From Gemmatimonadaceae bacterium (GTDB taxonomy: Bacteria > Gemmatimonadota > Gemmatimonadetes > Gemmatimonadales > Gemmatimonadaceae), in the NCBI GenBank assembly GCA_019689955.1, contig JADGGM010000155.1:1-6977 (forward strand): a stretch of 6,977 nucleotides of DNA, read 5' to 3'. The notes under the pieces were generated by a model. It made no database searches. It was not told where the DNA came from and saw only the letters and a list, made by a program, of their open reading frames with translations. How positions within the stretch are numbered: the stretch's first letter is position 1; each line of letters opens with the position of its first letter. Positions 1 through 6,546 of this stretch are shown one piece after another. The translations under genes were made by a program, and so were the position numbers.

Positions 1-19
1 CATTTAATTTACGGGCATT
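1..19 (+). promoter_or_regulatory. AT-rich leader before sucA, possible -10-like element
   Basis: These bases are strikingly AT-rich compared with the rest of the window. TTTAAT at 3-8 matches five of six bases of the bacterial -10 consensus and ends 11 bases before the sucA ATG. No -35 region can be judged because the window begins here. No strong Shine-Dalgarno sequence is present; only GGG at 13-15 lies near the start. If the hexamer is a real -10 box, transcription would begin close to the ATG, giving a very short or leaderless message. This is a weak inference from one short match. Confidence 0.2.
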
Positions 20-25
20 ATGCCC
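13..25. repeat. Odd inverted repeat over the sucA start codon
   Basis: GGGCAT at 13-18 and ATGCCC at 20-25 are perfect inverted repeats around a single T at 19. The sucA ATG (20-22) is part of the right arm. A one-base loop is too tight for a good RNA hairpin, so it is better read as a possible DNA-level dyad for a protein, or as chance. The sequence is certain but the function is unknown. Confidence 0.3.
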
Positions 26-2761
26 TCCCTCCCCATCACCAGCGCTTTCAACGACGCGTACGTCGCGGAGGCGTACGAGTCGTATCGCCGCGACCCGGCC
101 TCGGTCGACGAGTCCTGGCGGCAATTCTTTAGGCTGGCCGAGCGCCTCGCCGGGGCCGCCCCGGCCGCGGGGCCCACGGCCGATGCTGCGTACCTTCGGA
201 AAGTTGCCGGGGCCGCCGGGCTCGTACAGGCCGTCCGCCAGTACGGGCACCTCGACGTGCAGCTCGACCCCCTCGGCTCCCCCCCCTTAGGGGCGGCCGA
301 GCTCAAGCCCGAGTTCCACGGGGTCACCCAGGCCGACCTCGAGACCATCCCCGGGGCCGCCCTCGGCTTCGACGACCAGCCCACCGCGGCCGACGCGGTC
401 GCGCGGCTCCGACGGCTCTACTCGGGGACCATCGGCTTCGAGTTCGAGCACATCGAGGATGAGGCCGAGCGGGAGTGGTTCCGGCGCGTGATCGAGAACG
501 GGGAGATGCGCCGCACCCTCACCCCCGAGGAGAAGAAGCGCATCTTGAGGCGCCTCACCGAGGTCGATGGGCTGGAGCGGTTCTTGGGCTTCGCCTACCA
601 GGGGTACAAGCGCTTCTCGATCGAGGGCACCGACGCGCTCGTCCCCATGATCGACGCCGCCGTGGAGGGCGCGGCGGCGGCCGGGGCGCGGGAAGTGGTG
701 ATCGGGATGGCGCACCGCGGGCGCATCAACGTGCTCGCCCACGTGCTCGATGCGCCGCTGGCGACGATCTTCGAGGAGTTCGAGGAGAAGCCGGCCACCG
801 CGGGGGTCGCCAACGACACCGGGGACGTGAAGTACCACCTCGGTGCACGCACGCGTCGCACGCTCCCGGGAGGCGCCACGATCAACGTCATGCTCGTCCC
901 CAACCCGAGCCACCTGGAGTTCGTCAACCCCGTGGTGGAAGGGGTCGCGCGCGCACTGCAGCGCGTGCCGGGGAGCGCGGACCGCGACCCGTCGAGCGTC
1001 CTCCCGATCCTCGTCCATGGCGACGCGGCGTTCTGCGGAGAAGGGGTGGTGGCGGAGACGTTCAACCTCTCGCACCTCCGCGGCTACACCACCGGCGGCA
1101 CGCTCCACATCATCGTCAACAACCAGGTCGGCTTCACCACGGACCCGCGCGACGGGCGCTCGACCTACTACTCGAGTGACCTCGCCAAGGGGTTCGAGGT
1201 GCCGATCGTGCACGTGAACGGCGACGACCCCGAGGCGTGCCTCGCGGCCGTGTGGCTCGGGCTCGCGTACCGCGAGCGGTTCGGGAAGGACTTCCTGATC
1301 GACCTCGTGGGCTACCGGCGCCACGGGCACAACGAGACGGACGAGCCGTCGTTCACCCAGCCGATGCTGTACGCCGCGATCAAGGGGCACCCGACCCCGC
1401 GGCAGGTGTGGGGGGAGCGGCTGGTGACCGAAGGGCTCGTGACCCGCGAGGAAGTGGCGCAGCTCGACGCCGAGGTGCGCGCACGGCTCGCGGAGGTGCA
1501 CGCGCAGGTGAAGGCCGGGACGGCCAACGCCCCCGAGCGCGTCCCCGGGGACCAGACGAGCCCCGCGGCCACGCCGCCGATTGACACGACGGTCCCGGGG
1601 GAGCAGCTCATCGCGCTCAACGAACGGCTCCTCACCTGGCCCGAGGACTTCAAGCCGCTCCCCAAGCTCGCGAAGCTCCTCGAGCGGCGGCACGCGGCGT
1701 TGGGGGAGAGCGGCGGGATCGACTGGGGGCACGCCGAGGCGCTCGCCTGGGCGTCGCTCCTCACGCAAGGAGTCTCCGTGCGCATCACCGGGCAGGACGT
1801 GGAGCGCGGGACCTTCTCGCACCGGCAGGCGGTGCTGCACGACCATCAGACCGGCGCCACCTACACCCCGCTCCAGCACATCCCGGGGACCTCGGCGACG
1901 TTCGAGATCTTCAACTCGCCGCTCTCCGAGATGGCGGTGCTCGGCTACGAGTACGGGTACAGCGTCGCCGCGGCGGACACGCTCGTGCTGTGGGAGGCAC
2001 AGTACGGCGACTTCGCCAACGTCGCGCAACCCATCATCGACCAGTTCATCGTCTCGGACCGCGCGAAGTGGGGGCAGGACTCCGGGGTGGTGCTCCTCCT
2101 CCCGCACGGCTACGAGGGCGGCGGTCCCGAGCACTCGAGCGCGCGGCTCGAGCGCTTCCTGTCGATGGCCGCGGAGAACAACCTGCGGATCGCGTACCCG
2201 TCGACGCCCGCGCAGTACTTCCACGTGCTGCGGCGGCAGGCGCTGTCGGAGGGGCGGCGACCGCTCGTGCTCATGCAGCCCAAGAGCCTGCTGCGGCTCC
2301 CGGCGGCGGCGTCGCGCCTCGCGGATCTGACGAGCGGCGGCTTCCGTCCGGTGCTGGACGATCCCTCGCCGGCCATCGTGCCGGAGCAGGTGCGGCGGCT
2401 GGTCCTGTGCACGGGGAAGATCTACTACGATCTCGCCGCGGCGCAGGAGCGTAACGGGCACGTGGCGCTCGTGCGCGTGGAGGAGCTCTACCCGTGGCCG
2501 CACGAGGCGCTCGCGGCGGTGCTCGACCGCTACACGGCGATCGAAGAGGTGGTCTGGGCGCAGGAGGAGCCGAAGAACATGGGCGCGTGGACGTTCGTGG
2601 CGCCGCGGTTGCGCGCGGCGGTCGGGAACACCATGCCCATTCGGTACATTGGTCGTCCAGAGCGCGCCAGCCCGGCCGAAGGGTACGCCTCGGCGCACTC
2701 GGAGCAACAGAGCCGGCTCGTCTCGGACGCCCTCGCGAGCGCCGTCCCCGCAGGGACCTAG
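20..2761 (+). CDS. sucA: 2-oxoglutarate dehydrogenase E1 component (thiamine diphosphate-dependent)
   Basis: This is the E1 subunit of the 2-oxoglutarate dehydrogenase complex of the TCA cycle. It decarboxylates 2-oxoglutarate on thiamine diphosphate and passes the succinyl group to the lipoyl arm of E2 in the cytoplasm. The 913 residues are close to the usual family length (E. coli 933). Residues 8-38 match the N-terminal E2-binding segment and 71-86 carry the family pattern ending LDPLG. Active-site motifs are intact: AHRGR 231-235, KYHLG 271-275, NPSHLE 295-300, the thiamine diphosphate site HGDAA 333-337 through NN 367-368, RRHGHNETDEP 433-443, GQDVERGTFSHRQ 591-603, YGDFAN 662-667, HGYEGGGPEHSSARLERF 696-713 and QPKSLLR 753-759. 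There is no fused acyltransferase domain, unlike actinobacterial Kgd. The ATG at 20 leaves the conserved N-terminus complete. The next gene is not sucB, so the E2 gene must lie elsewhere. Product assignment is very secure. Confidence 0.97.
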   Translation: MPSLPITSAFNDAYVAEAYESYRRDPASVDESWRQFFRLAERLAGAAPAAGPTADAAYLRKVAGAAGLVQAVRQYGHLDVQLDPLGSPPLGAAELKPEFHGVTQADLETIPGAALGFDDQPTAADAVARLRRLYSGTIGFEFEHIEDEAEREWFRRVIENGEMRRTLTPEEKKRILRRLTEVDGLERFLGFAYQGYKRFSIEGTDALVPMIDAAVEGAAAAGAREVVIGMAHRGRINVLAHVLDAPLATIFEEFEEKPATAGVANDTGDVKYHLGARTRRTLPGGATINVMLVPNPSHLEFVNPVVEGVARALQRVPGSADRDPSSVLPILVHGDAAFCGEGVVAETFNLSHLRGYTTGGTLHIIVNNQVGFTTDPRDGRSTYYSSDLAKGFEVPIVHVNGDDPEACLAAVWLGLAYRERFGKDFLIDLVGYRRHGHNETDEPSFTQPMLYAAIKGHPTPRQVWGERLVTEGLVTREEVAQLDAEVRARLAEVHAQVKAGTANAPERVPGDQTSPAATPPIDTTVPGEQLIALNERLLTWPEDFKPLPKLAKLLERRHAALGESGGIDWGHAEALAWASLLTQGVSVRITGQDVERGTFSHRQAVLHDHQTGATYTPLQHIPGTSATFEIFNSPLSEMAVLGYEYGYSVAAADTLVLWEAQYGDFANVAQPIIDQFIVSDRAKWGQDSGVVLLLPHGYEGGGPEHSSARLERFLSMAAENNLRIAYPSTPAQYFHVLRRQALSEGRRPLVLMQPKSLLRLPAAASRLADLTSGGFRPVLDDPSPAIVPEQVRRLVLCTGKIYYDLAAAQERNGHVALVRVEELYPWPHEALAAVLDRYTAIEEVVWAQEEPKNMGAWTFVAPRLRAAVGNTMPIRYIGRPERASPAEGYASAHSEQQSRLVSDALASAVPAGT

Positions 2762-2814
2762 GTGCGCAGGTACCTAGGTACCTCGTTCCTTCACCACAAC
2801 GTACCTATGTACCT
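2752..2814. repeat. Cluster of GTACCTAGGTAC-type palindromic repeats
   Basis: AGGTACCTAGGTACCT at 2768-2783 is a perfect 16-base palindrome. A second copy, ACGTACCTATGTACCT at 2799-2814, matches it at 14 of 16 positions and starts exactly 31 bases later, close to three helical turns. A third, weaker copy at 2752-2767 (12 of 16 positions) directly abuts the first and holds another perfect ACCTAGGT palindrome at 2756-2763. The left copy includes the sucA TAG stop and the right copy includes the PIG-L ATG at 2807. There is no T-tract, so an intrinsic terminator is unlikely. It could be an operator array, an RNA hairpin acting on the downstream start, or a dispersed repeat family. Confidence 0.75.
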
Positions 2815-5491
2815 GTCTCCCCGCGTCTCGCTGCTGCTCCTCGCCGTCGTTCCGGCGATCCTCCGTGCGCAGGAGCCGGCCGTGCCCACGACGGGCGCGG
2901 CCGCGCTCGGCGAAGTCGCCGAAGGGTTGGGGGTGTCGGTGCGCGTGCTCGTCATCGGCGCGCACCCGGACGACGAGGACAACCGCCTCCTCACCTGGCT
3001 CACGCGCGGCCGCCACGCGGACGTCGCCTACCTCTCCCTCACCCGCGGCGACGGCGGGCAGAACCTCATCGGGAACGAGCTCGGGGAAGCGCTGGGGGTG
3101 GTGCGCACGGAGGAGCTGCTCGCCGCGCGGCGCATCGACGGGGCACACCAGTACTTCACCCGCGCGTACGACTTCGGCTTTTCCAAGAGCGCGGCCGAGG
3201 CGTTCCAGCACTGGCCGCACGACTCGGTGCTCAAAGACGTCGTCACCGTCGTGCGGGCGTTCCGGCCGCACGTGATCGTGTCGGTGTTCTCCGGGACGCC
3301 GCGCGACGGGCACGGACAGCACCAGGTGGCCGGGATCGTCGCGCGCGAGGCGTACGACGCGGCGGCGGACACGGTGCGCTTCCCGCGCGCGGCAACGGCG
3401 GGGCTCGGCCCATGGACCCCGCTCAAGTTCTACCGGAACCGGACGTACTGGGGGGGCGAGGGGGCGACGTTCCGCTACAACGCCGGGGAGTACGACCCGC
3501 TGCTCGGGATGTCGTACGCGGAGATCGCGGCCGAGAGCCGGTCACAGCACAAGTCGCAAGGGGTCGGCGGGCTCCCGCGGCGCGGGTCCGTGCCCGGCTA
3601 CGTGGCGCGCGAGGCGTCGCGCGTGAATGCGTCCACACCGGCCACAGCGGAGCGGTCGATCTTCGACGGGATCGACACGACGTGGATGCGGCTCGACTCG
3701 CTGGTGACCACCCCCGCAGAGCACGCGGCGATCGCGGAGCTCGTGAGCGCGGTGGACGCGGTGCACCGGACGCTGAGCCTCTTCCACCCGTCGACCGGCG
3801 TCCCCGCGCTCGAGCGCGCGCGCGCGGCGCTGGCCGCGCTCCGGAGCGCCGCGGCACGCGCGCCGCGGGCGAACCCGGACGTGGTCCCCTCGGTGAACGA
3901 CGGGCTCGCGCGGGTGACGCAGGCGCTGCTCCTGGCGCGCGGGATCGTGGTCGAGGCCACGGCCGAGCGCGACGAGGTGGCGCAGGGCGACTCGATCCCC
4001 GTGCAGGTGACCGTCTACAATCGCGGGAACGCGCCCGTCACCATGGCCGCGGCGCCGCTCCCGGCGTCCGCCGCGCGCGGGAGCGACGGCGTCGCCCCCG
4101 CGCACACCGCGACGGTGGCGCCGGACAGCGCGGGGACGACGACCGTCATCGTGCACGGCGACGCGCTCACCCGCCCGTGGTGGCTCACCATGCCGCGGAC
4201 GGGCGACCTGTTCGGCGTCCCGGTGAACGGGGAGAGCGACGACGCGCGCGACGTGGGCGTGCGCGTGCGCGTGGTGCTCGACGGCGGCGCGATCGAGACC
4301 GACGTGCCCGTCGTGCATCGCTACGGCGATCCGGTGCGCGGCGCCGTGGAGCGGCCACTCATGGTCGTCCCGGCGATCGCCGTGACGCTCGACCGGACCG
4401 TGGAGCTCGCGCGCGTCAACGCGCCCTTCGACCGCACGGTGCGCGTGCACCTGCGTTCCGCGGTGACCACGGCGCGCCCGGTATCGGTGTCGCTCCGTCT
4501 CCCGAGCGGTCTCACCGCCGACTCGGCGAGCCGCACGGTGACGCTCCCCACCTTCGGTGCGCAGGCCACGGTGACGTTCCGCGTGCGCGGGACGCTCACG
4601 CCCGGGCGACACGAGATCGCCGCGGAAGCGCGGAGCGGGGGGGAGACGTACACCATCGGCTACGTGCCGATCGAGTACCCGCACATCCGGCCGCAGAAGC
4701 TGTATCGCGATGCCGTGGTCGCCGTGGAAGCGGTCGACGTCACCCTCCCGCCGCAGCTCAACGTCGCGTACGTGCCGGGGGTGGGGGACAACGTCGCGCC
4801 GATGCTCCAGGAGCTCGGCGTGCCGCTCACGGTGATCGACCCCGCGCACGTCGCGTCGGCCGACCTCTCGCGCTTCACCACCGTGGTGATCGGGACGCGC
4901 GCGTACGCGTCGCACCCGGAGCTGGTGGCAGCGAACGCACGGCTGCTGCGCTGGGTGCGTGACGGCGGGACGATGGTCGTGCAGTACGGGCAGACGGAGA
5001 TGACGCAGCCCGGGATCATGCCGTATCCCATCGAGCTCGCGCGCCCCGCCGCACGCGTGACGGACGAGAACGCGCCCGTGCGCGTGCTCGCCCCCGACAG
5101 CCCGCTCCTCACGTGGCCCAACCGCATCACGGCCGAGGATTGGCGCGGGTGGGTGCAGGAGCGCTCGGTGTACATGCCCTCGACGTTCGACGCGCACTAC
5201 ACGCCGATCCTCTCGATGAACGATCCCGGCGAGCCGCCGAACCAGGGGGCGATCCTCATCGCGCGGGTGGGGAACGGGACGTACGTGTACACCACGCTCG
5301 CGCTCTTCCGGCAGCTCCCCGCGGGGAACCCCGGCGGCGCACGGCTGTTCGTGAACCTGCTCGGCGCCGGGAGCGCGCGCCACGCCGGCGGGCGGAGCAG
5401 CGAGCGCGGGCCGGCGCGCGCCATCCCCGCCGCGCCCGCGGCGCACCGCGCCGGCGACCGGCGCCCCGCGCGAGCCCTCGAACCCCGATGA
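2807..5491 (+). CDS. Secreted multidomain PIG-L/LmbE family deacetylase
   Basis: This predicted exported zinc-dependent N-deacetylase/amide hydrolase has 894 residues counted from the ATG at 2807. Residues 1-21 form a clear signal peptide (MYLSPR, a VSLLLLAVVPAIL core, cut probably before Q22). The catalytic PIG-L domain follows at about 45-190, with the metal motif AHPDDE at 52-57 (His53, Asp55, Asp56) and the distal HGQH at 169-172. A further family-like motif, SRSQHKSQG, is near 244-252. Residues about 385-610 look like beta-sandwich segments resembling NEW3-type domains, and about 648-854 resemble a glutamine amidotransferase-like (ThuA-type) fold. Residues 855-894 are a low-complexity Arg/Ala/Pro tail. 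Small PIG-L enzymes act on GlcNAc conjugates; the substrate of this large secreted type is unknown. A GTG start at 2762, just after the sucA stop and six bases after AGGG, would add 15 residues before the signal peptide and is less likely. The end overlaps the next gene. Confidence 0.9.
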   Translation: MYLSPRVSLLLLAVVPAILRAQEPAVPTTGAAALGEVAEGLGVSVRVLVIGAHPDDEDNRLLTWLTRGRHADVAYLSLTRGDGGQNLIGNELGEALGVVRTEELLAARRIDGAHQYFTRAYDFGFSKSAAEAFQHWPHDSVLKDVVTVVRAFRPHVIVSVFSGTPRDGHGQHQVAGIVAREAYDAAADTVRFPRAATAGLGPWTPLKFYRNRTYWGGEGATFRYNAGEYDPLLGMSYAEIAAESRSQHKSQGVGGLPRRGSVPGYVAREASRVNASTPATAERSIFDGIDTTWMRLDSLVTTPAEHAAIAELVSAVDAVHRTLSLFHPSTGVPALERARAALAALRSAAARAPRANPDVVPSVNDGLARVTQALLLARGIVVEATAERDEVAQGDSIPVQVTVYNRGNAPVTMAAAPLPASAARGSDGVAPAHTATVAPDSAGTTTVIVHGDALTRPWWLTMPRTGDLFGVPVNGESDDARDVGVRVRVVLDGGAIETDVPVVHRYGDPVRGAVERPLMVVPAIAVTLDRTVELARVNAPFDRTVRVHLRSAVTTARPVSVSLRLPSGLTADSASRTVTLPTFGAQATVTFRVRGTLTPGRHEIAAEARSGGETYTIGYVPIEYPHIRPQKLYRDAVVAVEAVDVTLPPQLNVAYVPGVGDNVAPMLQELGVPLTVIDPAHVASADLSRFTTVVIGTRAYASHPELVAANARLLRWVRDGGTMVVQYGQTEMTQPGIMPYPIELARPAARVTDENAPVRVLAPDSPLLTWPNRITAEDWRGWVQERSVYMPSTFDAHYTPILSMNDPGEPPNQGAILIARVGNGTYVYTTLALFRQLPAGNPGGARLFVNLLGAGSARHAGGRSSERGPARAIPAAPAAHRAGDRRPARALEPR

Positions 5492-6546
5492 TGCCCGAGC
5501 CGCTCGCAAAGCGCGTGCGCCGCGCCGTGCGCCGCGCCGTGCCGATCGTCGCGCTCATCGCCGCCGCGTGCAGTCGCGATCACCGCACCGTGCTCACCGT
5601 GTACTCGCCGCACGGAAAGGAGCTGCTCAGCTACTACGAGACCGCGTTCGAGCGCGCGCACCCCGACGTGGACGTGCAGTGGGTCGACATGGGGTCGCAG
5701 GACATCATCGACCGCCTCCGGAGCGAGAAGGCGAACCCGCAGGCCGACGTCTGGTTCGGCGCGCCGGAGGAGATCTTCGTGCGCGCGGCCGCCGAAGGGC
5801 TCCTCGCCCCGTACCGCCCGAGCTGGGCCGACGCCGTCCCCGCCGATGCGCACGACGCGCACGACCTGTGGTACGGCACCTATCTCACTCCCGAGGTCAT
5901 CGCCTACAACAGCGACGCGGTGAGCGCCGCCGACGCGCCGAAAGACTGGGATGACGTGCTCGACCCCAAGTGGACGGGGAAGGTGCTCATCCGCGACCCG
6001 ATCGCGTCGGGGAGCATGCGCGCGATCTTCGGGGCGATCATCCTGCGGAGCATCCGGACGACCGGGTCGCCCGAGCAGGGGTTCGAGTGGCTCCGCCGCC
6101 TCGACGCGAACACCAAGGAGTACACGCTCACCCCCACGGTGCTGTACCAGAAGCTCGGCCGGCAGGAGGGGCTGATCACGCTCTGGGACATGCCCGACAT
6201 CGCGGTGCTCCAGCAGCGGCACACGATCCCGGTGCAGTACGTGATCCCGAAGAGCGGGACGCCGCTCCTCGTGGACGGGATCGCGATCGTGAAAGGGACC
6301 AAGCACGAGGCGCTCGCGCGCGCGTACTACGAGCTCGTCACCACGCCGCAGGCGCTCGACACGGCGGCGGTGAAGTTCCTGCGCATCCCCGTGCGGACGG
6401 ACCTCCCGCTGGACGCGCTGCCGCAGTGGATCCGGGACGCGAAGGAGAAGATCACCCCCATGCCGCTCGACCGTGCGATGCTGGCCGCGCACCTCGACGA
6501 GTGGATGCGCTACTGGGACTCGCACATCCGGAACAGCGCGCGATGA
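5488..6546 (+). CDS. ABC importer substrate-binding lipoprotein (extracellular solute-binding family)
   Basis: This is a periplasmic or outer-leaflet receptor for an ABC importer, 352 residues. The N-terminus is highly basic, followed by a hydrophobic stretch (19-27) and Cys28 in LIAAAC, a relaxed lipobox, so lipid anchoring at Cys28 is likely. The mature protein follows the iron/sugar-phosphate/phosphonate receptor pattern: VLTVYSPHGKEL 35-46, ADVWFGAPEE 86-95, LWYGTYLTPEVIAYN 127-141, DWDDVLDPKWTGKV 153-166, DPIASGS 170-176 and a C-terminal lobe with GIAIVKGT 264-271. Such proteins are often named ferric iron-binding, but the FbpA Tyr-Tyr pair is replaced by LWDMPDIA (232-239), so iron is doubtful. 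The first ATG at 5488 overlaps the PIG-L stop; an adjacent in-frame ATG at 5491 is equally possible. No clear ribosome site is seen, which fits translational coupling. The gene ends in an ATGA overlap with the ATPase gene. Confidence 0.88.
   Translation: MMPEPLAKRVRRAVRRAVPIVALIAAACSRDHRTVLTVYSPHGKELLSYYETAFERAHPDVDVQWVDMGSQDIIDRLRSEKANPQADVWFGAPEEIFVRAAAEGLLAPYRPSWADAVPADAHDAHDLWYGTYLTPEVIAYNSDAVSAADAPKDWDDVLDPKWTGKVLIRDPIASGSMRAIFGAIILRSIRTTGSPEQGFEWLRRLDANTKEYTLTPTVLYQKLGRQEGLITLWDMPDIAVLQQRHTIPVQYVIPKSGTPLLVDGIAIVKGTKHEALARAYYELVTTPQALDTAAVKFLRIPVRTDLPLDALPQWIRDAKEKITPMPLDRAMLAAHLDEWMRYWDSHIRNSAR
5515..5538 (+). repeat. Exact 12-base tandem duplication in the signal peptide
   Basis: The unit GTGCGCCGCGCC occurs twice back to back, at 5515-5526 and 5527-5538, in frame, encoding Val-Arg-Arg-Ala twice (residues 10-17 of the lipoprotein). 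It lengthens the positively charged n-region before the hydrophobic core. It is probably a slippage product in GC-rich DNA. Confidence 0.85.

Noticed and set aside
279..293. C8 run followed by TTAGGGG in sucA as a possible frameshift site
   Set aside because: The reading frame continues intact on both sides with conserved residues (LDPLG before it, later motifs after it), so there is no sign of a frameshift or error.
287..2707. 806-codon open frame on the minus strand opposite sucA
   Set aside because: The + strand protein here has all conserved E1 motifs. The antisense product is Arg/His/Val-rich with no recognisable domain, as expected for a mirror frame in very GC-rich DNA.
2768..2783. 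Intrinsic transcription terminator after sucA
   Set aside because: The palindrome could fold, but no T-run follows and the stem is not GC-rich, so a Rho-independent terminator is not supported.
2494..4962. 822-codon + frame spanning the sucA end and most of the PIG-L gene
   Set aside because: It crosses two well-supported genes in another frame and is a low-complexity Arg/Ala/Gly-rich sequence, so it is a shadow of GC-rich codon structure.
5113..5487. Upstream extension of the lipoprotein frame to an ATG at 5113
   Set aside because: The extra 125 residues are Arg/Ala-rich, overlap the conserved end of the PIG-L protein, and would bury the lipoprotein signal inside the chain.
3542..5509. 655-codon minus-strand frame opposite the PIG-L gene
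   Set aside because: The product is Arg/His-rich with no motif, and the + frame has a signal peptide and metal-binding motifs. It is an antisense shadow.
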